Of a stretch of DNA of 39,101 nucleotides, positions 8,026 through 15,457 are shown one piece after another. Both the position numbers and the translations under genes were made by a program. Positions within the stretch are counted from its first letter, which is position 1, and every line of letters starts with the position of its first letter. Origin of the DNA: Atopostipes sp043425375 (GTDB taxonomy: Bacteria > Bacillota > Bacilli > Lactobacillales > Carnobacteriaceae_A); assembly GCA_043425375.1 (NCBI GenBank), contig JBHWQC010000197.1, positions 1 to 39,101 on the forward strand, read 5' to 3'. Below the pieces are notes generated by a model that was not told the origin of the DNA, ran no database searches, and was given only the letters and a program-made list of their open reading frames with translations.

Positions 8026-8053
8026 TAGAAAAAGCCGTTTCGGGACTTTTTTT
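8026..8053 (+). promoter_or_regulatory. Terminator-like hairpin in the guaC leader (possible attenuator)
   Basis: AAAAAG, CCG-TTT-CGG and CTTTTTT form a hairpin ending in a seven-T run, located between the predicted start site and the guaC ribosome binding site (8083-8088). Transcription must pass it to reach guaC, suggesting premature termination control. No known riboswitch consensus was recognised in the roughly 35 nt before it. Confidence 0.5.
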
Positions 8054-8100
8054 ATGCGGTGAAGCCACCCCTAAAATTTTTTGAGGAGCGTTTACTTTCA

Positions 8101-9144
8101 ATGAAAGTTTTCGATTATGAAGATATTCAGTTAATTCCAGCCAAAGGGATCTTAGACAGTCGTTCAAAAGCAGATACCTCTGTCGAATTTGGTGGGCGTC
8201 GCTTTAAATTACCGGTCGTTCCAGCCAACATGCAGACAATTATTGACGAAGAGTTATCCATCTGGTTAGCAGAAAATGGATATTTCTACGTGATGCACCG
8301 TTTTGAAGAAGAAACAAGAAAAGACTTTATCAAAATGATGCGCGAAAAAGAGTTATTCGCTTCAATCAGTTTAGGTATTAAAAAAGATGAATATGGTTTT
8401 GTAGAAGAACTAGTAGCAGAAGACTTGGTTCCTGATTACATTACCATTGACGTGGCGCACGGTCATTCAGATACTGTAATTAAAATGATTAAACACGTGA
8501 AAAAACATATGCCAGAAACCTTTTTAATCGTAGGGAATGTGGCCACTCCTGAAGGGGTGCGCGACCTTGAAAACGTAGGTGCTGACGCGACAAAAGTCGG
8601 TGTTGGTCCAGGAAAAGTATGTACAACAAAACTAAAAACTGGTTTTGGAACAGGGGGCTGGCAACTAGCTGCAGTGTCACGCTGTTCAAAAGTGGCTCGT
8701 AAACCACTTATTGCAGATGGCGGCGTACGTACGCATGGCGATATCGCTAAATCGGTTCGGTTTGGTGCTTCAATGGTGATGATCGGTTCCTTATTTGCGG
8801 GTCACGAAGAATCACCCGGTGAAACGGTTGAGTTGAACAACCAAAAGTATAAAAAATACTTTGGTAGTGCCTCCGCTCAACAAAAAGGGGAAAACCGTAA
8901 CGTTGAAGGCAAATCAATGCTTGTGCCTTTCAAAGGGTCTATCCAAGATACCTTGACGGAAATGGAGCAAGATTTACAATCCTCTATCTCTTACGCAGGC
9001 GGTAAAGATTTAGACGCCATCCGTAAAGTAGACTATGTGATTGTTAAAAATTCGATTATGAACGGTGAAAGCTACAACGCTAGCGGCATCGGTGGTTTCG
9101 ATGTACCTGATAGCTTTGCCACTTCGAATATTCCAACCGACTAA
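8101..9144 (+). CDS. guaC: GMP reductase (type 2)
   Basis: This enzyme converts GMP to IMP with NADPH and release of ammonia, linking guanine to adenine nucleotide pools. Its 347 residues form an IMPDH-like TIM barrel: MKVFDYEDIQLIPAKGI at the start, TIDVAHGHS, IVGNVATPEG, and the catalytic-loop motif GVGPGKVCTTK with Cys at residue 174. IADGGVRTHGDIAKS and SMVMIGSLFAGHEESPG follow. No CBS domains are present, which separates it from IMP dehydrogenase. The frame is open to 8059, but GAGGAG at 8083-8088 and the family N terminus support 8101. It converges on a guanylate kinase-like gene. Confidence 0.96.
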   Translation: MKVFDYEDIQLIPAKGILDSRSKADTSVEFGGRRFKLPVVPANMQTIIDEELSIWLAENGYFYVMHRFEEETRKDFIKMMREKELFASISLGIKKDEYGFVEELVAEDLVPDYITIDVAHGHSDTVIKMIKHVKKHMPETFLIVGNVATPEGVRDLENVGADATKVGVGPGKVCTTKLKTGFGTGGWQLAAVSRCSKVARKPLIADGGVRTHGDIAKSVRFGASMVMIGSLFAGHEESPGETVELNNQKYKKYFGSASAQQKGENRNVEGKSMLVPFKGSIQDTLTEMEQDLQSSISYAGGKDLDAIRKVDYVIVKNSIMNGESYNASGIGGFDVPDSFATSNIPTD

Positions 9145-9206
9145 TCTATTCGAATAGTTGAATAAAGCAAAATTCAACACGCAAGATATTTAAATCCATA
9201 TAAAAT

Positions 9207-9246
9207 GCCTCGAACTGTCCATGTGAGACGGTTCGAGGCGTTTTTT
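9207..9246 (+). terminator. Bidirectional terminator between guaC and the guanylate kinase-like gene
   Basis: GCCTCGAACTGTC (9207-9219) pairs with GACGGTTCGAGGC (9227-9239), 13 bp with one wobble, followed by six T. The opposite strand also ends in a T-rich stretch. Confidence 0.92.
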
Positions 9247-9247
9247 A

Positions 9248-9793
9248 TTATTTAATCGTTTCAAATACATAGTCGATAATTTGTTGAGTTGATTGTTCTA
9301 TATCTTTATTAATAATTTCTAAATCTGTTATTTCGGGAGGCCTTAATTCATTCGTTTTTCGACTATACGCAATACGTGACTTGATTCCATCTAAAGAATC
9401 GCCTCGCATTTGCATCCGGCGAATCATTTCCTCTTCCGTAATCGAAACAAAAACGACACACGTCTCTTCGGGATAAGCATCTTTGAGTGCTTCAGCCCCA
9501 CTTTGATCAAGCGATACATGAACCACATCGTGTTTTTCAAGCATTGAGTGAACTTCTTCTTTTGTCAGTCCATAGCGATTGCCATTGTAAATGGTTTGTT
9601 CAACAAAGTCTTCTCTGTCCAATTCAGAAAACGTTCGAAAATAATAATCCATCCCGTGCTTTTCCCCAGGACGCGGCTGTCGAGTCGTCGTTGTGATTAA
9701 TTTCGGGATGCCATTCAGTGTCAAAATATCCCCAATTGATGTTTTTCCGCTGCCACTTGGGCCTACCAACACAATCATTTTCTTATTCGCCAT
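9248..9793 (-). CDS. Guanylate kinase-like P-loop protein (likely second Gmk)
   Basis: Guanylate kinases phosphorylate GMP to GDP. The 181-residue protein shows a P-loop GPSGSGKTS near the start, the GMP-binding stretch TTTTRQPRPGEKHGMDYYF, and a later VFVSITEEEMIRRMQMRGD lid-like segment. It is shorter than the usual housekeeping Gmk (about 205 residues) and diverges in the P-loop, so it is probably a paralogue. Whether it is active on GMP is inferred only. The neighbouring guaC, which consumes GMP, makes a purine role plausible. The ribosome site is weak (GGGTGG, far from the ATG). Confidence 0.8.
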   Translation of the reverse strand: MANKKMIVLVGPSGSGKTSIGDILTLNGIPKLITTTTRQPRPGEKHGMDYYFRTFSELDREDFVEQTIYNGNRYGLTKEEVHSMLEKHDVVHVSLDQSGAEALKDAYPEETCVVFVSITEEEMIRRMQMRGDSLDGIKSRIAYSRKTNELRPPEITDLEIINKDIEQSTQQIIDYVFETIK

Positions 9794-9987
9794 TCAGCTC
9801 TTGCCACCCTTCTTTGAATTCTATTTTATGTCTTTCATTCTATCGCTCAAACAGTAGTTTGTCAGATGATTCGCTTCCTCCAAACAATAATTGTCGCTAT
9901 TGTATCATAGTTTAGTCCTTTAAAGAAAATAGTTTAGCTAATGAATGTTAAGGGAGCGTTATCAATAAAAGACTTGTTACAAAAGTA

Positions 9988-10016
9988 ATGAATTCTCTTT
10001 GAATAATCGTTATACT
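9988..10016 (+). promoter_or_regulatory. Candidate promoter of the ThrE-type exporter pair
   Basis: A TATACT -10 (10011-10016) has a weak ATGAAT -35 at 17-bp spacing. It lies 28 bp before the first gene's ATG. Confidence 0.4.
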
Positions 10017-10044
10017 AGCTATAGCTTAAATGAGGGGGATTTCA

Positions 10045-10803
10045 ATGGATTTAATGACTGCTAAAATTTTGGATGTCTGCAGCAATATCGGACGGCTGAT
10101 GCTTGAAAATGGGGCTGAGACCTACCGAGTGGAAGATACCGTATACCGTGTGGCTGTGAATTATGGCCTGCAAGGGGTCAGTGTGTTTTCCGTTCCAACG
10201 GCTTTAATTATTACCGTGCAAGATCAAACCGGTGAAGAATACACCCGGTTGCATCGAGTCACAGAACAACGCAGTAATCTTGGCATTATTTCCGAAGCCA
10301 ACAATCTCTCTCGTAAAATTGCCTTAACGGATTTGTCCCCAAACGATGCCTTACTAGAAATTGATCGTTTGGAGCGAAAAGAATCTTACTACAGCCCCTT
10401 TGAAGAGGTCTTGGCGGCAGCTATTATTTGCGCCTTTTTCACCGTGATTTTTCAAGGAAACTTGCTGGATTTAATTGCCGCAGCTATTACCGGCAGTGTG
10501 GGCTATGCCCTTTATATCTACGCGCTTAAAGTGATTAACATCCGTTTTTTTAGTGAAATGGTGGCCTCCGCCTTAATTGGCTGGTTGGCTTACTTTTTGA
10601 CTACGATCGGCATGGGGACAGATGTGAATATTATTATTGTCTCTAGTGTAATGACGCTAGTACCAGGTAAAGCCATTACCAATGGGATTCGCGATCTGAT
10701 GGCCAGTCATTATATCGCCGGAGTGAGTGTGTTAGCGGATGCTTTCTTGACCGCAGCGGCTATTGGTATAGGGGTCGCAACGGTGCTTTCGTCTATTTCT
10801 TGA
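10045..10803 (+). CDS. Threonine/serine exporter family protein, large subunit (YjjP/ThrE N-terminal type)
   Basis: This 252-residue protein corresponds to the N-terminal half of ThrE (DUF1212). A soluble domain of about 115 residues contains IGRLMLENGAETYRVEDT and the FSVPTALIIT segment. About five hydrophobic helices follow, with VPGKAITNGIRDLMASHYIAG, the most conserved part of the family. Family members export small amino acids or dicarboxylates; the substrate here is not determined. The ATG at 10045 follows GAGGGGG at 10032-10038 and is preferred over an ATG at 10030. It forms a two-gene operon with the next gene, which supplies the missing half. Confidence 0.9.
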   Translation: MDLMTAKILDVCSNIGRLMLENGAETYRVEDTVYRVAVNYGLQGVSVFSVPTALIITVQDQTGEEYTRLHRVTEQRSNLGIISEANNLSRKIALTDLSPNDALLEIDRLERKESYYSPFEEVLAAAIICAFFTVIFQGNLLDLIAAAITGSVGYALYIYALKVINIRFFSEMVASALIGWLAYFLTTIGMGTDVNIIIVSSVMTLVPGKAITNGIRDLMASHYIAGVSVLADAFLTAAAIGIGVATVLSSIS

Positions 10804-10817
10804 TAAGGAGGAGTTTC

Positions 10818-11285
10818 ATGTTTCTCGATTTGTTGCTTCATTTTGGTGCTAGTTTTCTAACAGCCCTTGGCTTTTCTGTGTTATATAATATCCCAAGAAA
10901 TACTATTATCCCCGCTGGTATTACCGGGGGTGTGGGCTGGACGATCTATTTCTTTTTTGTGAATTATTTTGGCATTATCGATTTTATTGCCACCATTTCT
11001 GCCTCTTTTTTTATTGCTTTTGCCAGCCAAATTTTCGCCCGTCAATTAAAGACTCCCGTTATTGTCTTTACGTTGCCTGGATTGATCCCACTTGTTCCAG
11101 GGGGCGCCGCTTATAATATGATGCGAGCCTTTATCGAAGGAAACTCCGAACTGGGCTTTCAATACGCCACGACGACTTTTTTGACAGCGGGTGCCTTAGC
11201 TTTAGGCTTATCAATTAATGGCGCCGTCTTCCAATTATTCGGCTCACGTAATTTATTTAACCGCGGCGATCAGTACGTTCCCTAA
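10818..11285 (+). CDS. Threonine/serine exporter family protein, small subunit (YjjB/ThrE C-terminal type)
   Basis: This 155-residue membrane protein has about five hydrophobic helices and carries the conserved PGLIPLVPGGAAYNMMRA motif of the ThrE C-terminal domain. It starts 14 nt after the stop of the larger subunit, with AAGGAGGAG just before the ATG at 10818. Together the two proteins correspond to one full-length ThrE. An in-frame TTG at 10800 is a less likely start because the ribosome site lies after it. Confidence 0.9.
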   Translation: MFLDLLLHFGASFLTALGFSVLYNIPRNTIIPAGITGGVGWTIYFFFVNYFGIIDFIATISASFFIAFASQIFARQLKTPVIVFTLPGLIPLVPGGAAYNMMRAFIEGNSELGFQYATTTFLTAGALALGLSINGAVFQLFGSRNLFNRGDQYVP

Positions 11286-11296
11286 CAAAAATCAGA

Positions 11297-11337
11297 GCTA
11301 GGATTTTCACTATAAATGAAAATCCTAGCTTTTCTTT
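11297..11337 (+). terminator. Terminator between the exporter pair and the YeeE/YedE gene
   Basis: GCTAGGATTTTCA (11297-11309) and TGAAAATCCTAGC (11317-11329) form a perfect 13-bp stem. T-rich tails on both strands suggest bidirectional use. Confidence 0.88.
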
Positions 11338-12629
11338 TACTCTTCTGCTTTTGAAAGGGTGTGAACTTTGCCGGCGAAAACTTTTGTCGCAAGATAAATC
11401 CCCGCACTCATTGAGGCAAAAACGACCCAACCCGATAAGGAAAAGTTGACAATCCCTGAATACAAAGCCCCTACAATACAGCCCCCTGCTAAAACAGCGC
11501 CAAAACCCATCAAAAAGCCGCCTAGCATAAAGTAGCCCGATTCCCGCCATTTCATCGTCCAAGAAAAAGAGAAGCCCCCGGAAGTTAAACTGTAAATAAG
11601 TGCGCCAAAAATAATCGCAACATTCTGCACGGTATCTTTATTGTTGACTAGCCCATTTCGTACGACAGTCATAGGTTCTTCAAAGGCGGCATGGGAAAAG
11701 GTAACACCTAAGTTTTGAAATAAAGCCAGCGCCGGGTACAACAAAGGTTTTGTGACCGATAATTTTTCGCCCGTCACTACTAAGGCCAGAATAAGGAGTA
11801 AAGTAATTAAGCCCACACTGATTAACCGCGCCCATTCTGTTTTGAACAGATGGGTAATAAATGGTTTAGAAATAATTGGGGCCGGTTCGTCTTCATCGCT
11901 TTCACTTGTAGGTACATTTTTTGACTCCACGGGTTGATGTGTATTTTCTTTTCTCCGGTTTCGCTCATATGTCCGAGCAGCAAGAGCTAAGAGCATCAAA
12001 AGCGCCATAATTAAAATAGCTGTGCCTGAATACCCTAAATGACTGGGGAGATACAGTTGGATGCTGACCTTATGTAGAGCCGACTGGTCCAAGAAGTATT
12101 TCACAAATTGCCCTGGAATGGTGCCAACGAAAAGAAAGAATAGAGTCCAAAGGAAGCGCATTTGCCCTTGTCCAATATTTCGCAAAGTACCTAATCCACA
12201 CCCTTTACTAATCGTCATTCCTACTCCAAATAAAAAAGAGCCTAAAATCAATCCGATATTGACAGGAGAAACGGCGCTTGTCCCTGGAATCACAGCCTGT
12301 GAACTAGAAGTTTGAAATTGCGGTCCCGCCCCATTCATTGCTGCTTGGAAATGAATGCCTAGCGTGGCTAGCATCCCTACCCCAAACAGCAGCAATAAGC
12401 CGTATAAACGCGTTCGGCTGCCTGTGATAAAAAAGTCCATATAGCCTGAAGCAATACCAATTTCTGAGCGGCTTTCTACATAACCAAAACCTAAACCGAT
12501 GAGTAAAAATAAGCTCAGGGCGATATCTTTTTCGAGTAATTCAGCACTTAAAAAAAGAAAGAGAAACAATACACCTATCCCACAGAGCCATTTAATGATT
12601 GTTTTTGCATTAAAATCCACTTTATTCAC
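11337..12629 (-). CDS. YeeE/YedE family membrane transporter (sulfur-compound type)
   Basis: This 430-residue protein has about ten to twelve membrane segments in two homologous halves separated by a charged cytoplasmic stretch near residues 225-255 (RRKENTHQPVESKN). Each half carries the family cysteine motif: SKGCGLGTLRNIGQG in the first and GGCIVGALYSG in the second. Characterised relatives (YeeE/TsuA) import thiosulfate; that role is inferred here. GTG at 12629 directly abuts the AAGAGG ribosome site. A second GTG at 12620 is better spaced and may be the true start. No partner sulfur gene (TusA or rhodanese) is adjacent. Confidence 0.88.
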   Translation of the reverse strand: MNKVDFNAKTIIKWLCGIGVLFLFLFLSAELLEKDIALSLFLLIGLGFGYVESRSEIGIASGYMDFFITGSRTRLYGLLLLFGVGMLATLGIHFQAAMNGAGPQFQTSSSQAVIPGTSAVSPVNIGLILGSFLFGVGMTISKGCGLGTLRNIGQGQMRFLWTLFFLFVGTIPGQFVKYFLDQSALHKVSIQLYLPSHLGYSGTAILIMALLMLLALAARTYERNRRKENTHQPVESKNVPTSESDEDEPAPIISKPFITHLFKTEWARLISVGLITLLLILALVVTGEKLSVTKPLLYPALALFQNLGVTFSHAAFEEPMTVVRNGLVNNKDTVQNVAIIFGALIYSLTSGGFSFSWTMKWRESGYFMLGGFLMGFGAVLAGGCIVGALYSGIVNFSLSGWVVFASMSAGIYLATKVFAGKVHTLSKAEE

Positions 12630-12640
12630 CTCTTTTCCTT

Positions 12641-12646
12641 AGTATA
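12641..12646 (-). promoter_or_regulatory. Candidate -10 box of the YeeE/YedE gene
   Basis: The minus strand reads TATACT shortly before the ribosome binding site. The -35 region is only T-rich, so support is limited. Confidence 0.35.
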
Positions 12647-12701
12647 GCACCGATAAAGGCAAAAAAAAGAAGCAAACCCTTAATTATTTAAAAAAAGGGG
12701 C

Positions 12702-12730
12702 TTGCATTTTTAAAATAATGAGTGTATGAT
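12702..12730 (+). promoter_or_regulatory. Promoter of the T-box controlled importer operon
   Basis: TTGCAT (12702-12707) and TATGAT (12725-12730) are separated by 17 bp. The predicted start near 12737 lies just upstream of T-box 1, so both T-boxes, the mini-ORF and the importer genes can be on one transcript of more than 600 nt leader. Confidence 0.75.
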
Positions 12731-12751
12731 TAAAAGCAATTCATAAACAAC

Positions 12752-12997
12752 AAAGAAGAGAAGAGTAATCTTTGCTTATAGCGTGAGAGACGTCTCGGTT
12801 GGTGCAAGAGACGATAAGCAAAGGTGAACCACATCTCGGAGTTAGGCATTGAATCGAGTAAATGTCCTCGTGTGCGAGCGTTAATCGTCTACGTTTCTAG
12901 TAACGTTTTGAGGCAAATCGTGTGAGCGATTTGCGAATATAAGGTGGAACCACGAGTAATCGTCCTTATCCAAATTGTTGGATAGAGGACTTTTTTT
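12752..12997 (+). promoter_or_regulatory. T-box riboswitch 1 (probable tRNA-His specifier CAC)
   Basis: The element has all T-box parts. Stem I includes CTTTGCTTAT paired with ATAAGCAAAG. The apical motif CGGTTGGTGCAAG is present. The specifier loop has AGTA (12764-12767) facing GAA (12826-12828). The T-box sequence AAGGTGGAACCACG is at 12941-12954. The terminator hairpin is GTCCTTATCCAA/TTGGATAGAGGAC (12962-12990) with a seven-T run. After GAA the loop reads CCACA; CAC (12830-12832) is read as the specifier because the same relative position in T-box 2 is also CAC. Proline (CCA) or threonine (ACC) registers are not fully excluded. Confidence 0.92.
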
Positions 12998-13021
12998 ATT
13001 TTACGGAAAGGGTTGATAGAT

Positions 13022-13060
13022 ATGAACGACCATCACCATAAGGGTGTAAACAGGAATTGA
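13022..13060 (+). CDS. Histidine-rich 12-codon leader ORF between the T-boxes
   Basis: The frame reads MNDHHHKGVNRN-stop, with three consecutive His codons (CAT CAC CAT, 13031-13039). A GGAAAGGG ribosome-site-like sequence at 13005-13012 lies 9 nt before the ATG. It begins just after the T-box 1 terminator, so it would be translated only when T-box 1 reads through. Directly after its stop comes a second tiny frame MHVN-stop (13061-13075) with another His codon. I infer a histidine attenuator-type leader peptide. The alternative is the stub of a deleted gene that once followed T-box 1. Expression is unproven. Confidence 0.5.
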   Translation: MNDHHHKGVNRN

Positions 13061-13075
13061 ATGCATGTAAATTAA

Positions 13076-13322
13076 TGACAAGAAGAGATTTTCGCGGATT
13101 TTTCAGAGACATCACGGTTGGTGCGAGTGATGAATGAATCGAAAATGACACACCTTGGAATGAAAGACTGAACCCAAATGATAGTAGGTCTTTCCGTTGA
13201 GCGAGCGTTAATCCTTGCGTCTCTGACGCTCTGAGACAAATTGTGCGAACAATTTGTAAAAAAAGGTGGAACCACGAAATTAACCCGTCCTTTCATTTCT
13301 ATTGAAATGAAGGGCTTTTTTA
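13076..13322 (+). promoter_or_regulatory. T-box riboswitch 2 (probable tRNA-His specifier CAC)
   Basis: This second complete T-box resembles the first along its length. It has the apical motif CGGTTGGTGCGAG, the shared GAGCGTTAATC segment, T-box AAGGTGGAACCACG at 13263-13276, and a terminator CCTTTCATTTC/GAAATGAAGGG (13289-13314) followed by a T run. Stem I pairs ATTTTCG with CGAAAAT, and CAAG (13079-13082) with CTTG. The loop after CGAAAAT reads GACACAC, placing CAC at 13151-13153 in the same register as T-box 1. The loop-E bases differ from T-box 1 (AGAG/GAC instead of AGTA/GAA), so tRNA affinity may differ. Confidence 0.9.
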
Positions 13323-13347
13323 TTTACACATTTAGGAGGAAATACAG

Positions 13348-14772
13348 ATGAAGAAAACGAAAAAAATCATGTTATTCTTTTTTATCTTACTCGGTTTTTC
13401 AACAATTACTGCAAGGCATGTACAAGCAAATGAAACGTACACTATTGGATTAGATGATACGTTTGCGCCGATGGGTTTTCGAAATGAACAAGGCGAGCTG
13501 GTTGGTTTTGATATCGATTTATCCCAAGCGGTCGGCGAGCTTTTAGGCGTCAATTTTGAGTACCAGCCGATTGACTGGAGCGTAAAGGAGCAAGAACTCA
13601 ATTCCGGCAATATCGATATGATCTGGAATGGCTACGGGGTGACACCTGAACGAGAAGAATTGGTTTTAATGTCGGATGTCTATATTGAAGACACGCAAAT
13701 TGTGGTCACACGAGCGGAAGATGAACCGATTGAAAGTGTAAAAGACTTGATTGGCAAAACAGTCACCACTCAGTCTTCTTCTACCGCTTTACAAATTATG
13801 GAAGATAATTGGCCGCAGGAAGTGTTTGAAGGCATAGCAGACCTTGTGCTCTATCCTAGTTACAACAACTCCTTTTTAGATTTGGATGCCGGTCGTGTGG
13901 ATGCGGTTGTGGTTGGCGGAGTATATGGTAATTACGTCGTGAATTTACGCGGTGAAGAAAATTACAATGTCTTTGTAGATACCTCAGCCGTCGAACCGAT
14001 GGCAGTTGGGCTTCGCAAATCCGATACGGAATTAGTCGAACAATTAAATGGTGCACTAGCTGAATTGCGAAACAATGGCACCTATGATGAAATTTATACG
14101 AAATGGTTTGGTTCGGCTGGCGCGGCCGCTGAAAGTGACAGCATTTTTATGAATATGCTGCCTGGTTTATTGGAAGGACTAAAGCTGACGCTTGGCTTGT
14201 TTGCGATTGTGCTAGTTGCTAGTGTGCCTTTAGGTTTGCTGATTGCTATTCCGCGCGCCTTTGGTCCAAAATGGCTGCAAGGATTGATTGAAGTGTACGT
14301 CTTTATTATGCGTTCTACCCCGTTGCTTTTACAATTAATGGTTGTATTCTTTGGTTTACCGTATTTAGGCATCGGCTTTACGCGCTTCTCAGCTGCTTTA
14401 TTCGCTTTTATCCTAAACTATACCGCTTATTTTGTCGAAATTTTCCGGGGGGGCTTCACTTCCATTTCACCTGGACAGTATGAATCCTTGAAAGTCCTTG
14501 GTATTGGAAAGGTGCGCGGCTTTACGCGAATCATCATCCCGCAAGTATTAAACAATGTGCTGCCAGCTTTAGGAAACGAAGTGGTGTCTTTAGTGAAAGA
14601 TACTTCCTTGGTCTACGTGATCGGGCTTGGTGAAATTTTACGGGTCGCTTCCATCAGCGCCAACACCTATGCCTCACTCATTCCCTACATTATTGTCGGT
14701 GTGATTTATATGCTCATTGTCGGAATTGTTTCCGTGCTTTTACGTCAAACAGAAAAGAAACTCACTTATTAA
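13348..14772 (+). CDS. Amino-acid ABC importer: substrate-binding protein fused to permease (probable histidine, HisXYZ-like)
   Basis: Residues 1-27 are a signal peptide (KKTKKIMLFFFILLGFSTI). Residues about 28-255 form a PAAT-family binding domain (YTIGLDDTFAPMGFRNEQGELVGFDIDL, given in parts: TIGLDDTFAPMGF and GFDIDLSQAVGELLG). Residues about 275-470 form a membrane permease with the EAA-like loop SPGQYESLKVLGIGKVRGFTRI cut across it (core QYESLKVLGIG) and five helices. The binding domain is thus tethered to the outer face. The ATPase is the next gene, 12 nt downstream. Amino-acid specificity is inferred from the two T-boxes and the His leader ORF, not from ligand residues. AGGAGG lies before the ATG. 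Confidence 0.9.
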   Translation: MKKTKKIMLFFFILLGFSTITARHVQANETYTIGLDDTFAPMGFRNEQGELVGFDIDLSQAVGELLGVNFEYQPIDWSVKEQELNSGNIDMIWNGYGVTPEREELVLMSDVYIEDTQIVVTRAEDEPIESVKDLIGKTVTTQSSSTALQIMEDNWPQEVFEGIADLVLYPSYNNSFLDLDAGRVDAVVVGGVYGNYVVNLRGEENYNVFVDTSAVEPMAVGLRKSDTELVEQLNGALAELRNNGTYDEIYTKWFGSAGAAAESDSIFMNMLPGLLEGLKLTLGLFAIVLVASVPLGLLIAIPRAFGPKWLQGLIEVYVFIMRSTPLLLQLMVVFFGLPYLGIGFTRFSAALFAFILNYTAYFVEIFRGGFTSISPGQYESLKVLGIGKVRGFTRIIIPQVLNNVLPALGNEVVSLVKDTSLVYVIGLGEILRVASISANTYASLIPYIIVGVIYMLIVGIVSVLLRQTEKKLTY

Positions 14773-14784
14773 GGAGGCTTTCAA

Positions 14785-15444
14785 ATGGTTTTAACAGTAG
14801 AAAAGATTTCAAAGCAATTTAACAACCAAGCAGTGATTCAAGACTATGATTTAACGATTAATCAAAATGAAATTGTTGTGTTGGTCGGTCGCTCAGGTAC
14901 TGGCAAGACCACCTTTTTGCGAATTATCAATAATTTAGAAACGACGGATGAAGGCACTGTCCGAATTAACGGCGATGCCTTAGTCGAGAATGGGACTTAC
15001 GCGGGTAAAGAAAAACAGCGAGCCTATCAGAATCGGATCGGGATGGTGTTTCAAAATTACGAGCTGTTCCCCAATCTCAATGTGCTAGATAATTTGATTG
15101 AAGCGCCTCTTGCACAGAAAATCGATTCGCGTGACAATCTAAAAGCGCGTGCGCTTGATTTACTGGAGTCCATGGAAATCGCCGATAAAGCCAACAATAT
15201 GCCAAGCACCTTATCCGGCGGGCAGGCCCAACGTGTGGCCATCGCTCGCGCCATGATGTTGGATCCGGATATTTTATGTTTTGACGAGCCGACTTCGGCT
15301 TTAGACAGCGATACGGCGACCGAAATTGGCAAATTAATTCAAGAAATCGCCGACCGCGGCACCGGCATTTTAATCGTCACCCACGACAAAGAATTTGCCA
15401 AGAATTATGGCACACGAATTATTCGATCGGAAGAGTTTGTTTAG
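14785..15444 (+). CDS. Amino-acid ABC importer ATPase subunit (probable histidine)
   Basis: This 219-residue cytoplasmic ATPase energises the upstream fusion permease. Walker A is GRSGTGKTT, the Q-loop is MVFQNYELFPNLNVLDN, the signature is LSGGQAQRVAIARA, Walker B is ILCFDEPTSALD, and the switch His is in VTHDKEF. It is shorter than the usual 240-residue PAAT ATPases, with a trimmed C terminus. The signature has LSGGQAQR rather than LSGGQQQR. A GGAGG sequence precedes the ATG. Together with the fusion protein it makes a complete importer in two genes, the last of the T-box controlled operon. Confidence 0.93.
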   Translation: MVLTVEKISKQFNNQAVIQDYDLTINQNEIVVLVGRSGTGKTTFLRIINNLETTDEGTVRINGDALVENGTYAGKEKQRAYQNRIGMVFQNYELFPNLNVLDNLIEAPLAQKIDSRDNLKARALDLLESMEIADKANNMPSTLSGGQAQRVAIARAMMLDPDILCFDEPTSALDSDTATEIGKLIQEIADRGTGILIVTHDKEFAKNYGTRIIRSEEFV

Positions 15445-15457
15445 AATGACTTTTTTG

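Noticed and set aside
7992..8100. Purine (guanine) riboswitch before guaC
   Set aside because: The conserved P1 and loop sequences of the guanine aptamer are not visible, and the space before the terminator is too short.
9953..9965. GGGAGCGTTATC as an inverted single copy of the 41-bp repeat
   Set aside because: Only about 11 bases match with one gap, no second unit lies 41 bp away, and no hairpin flanks it; chance is likely.
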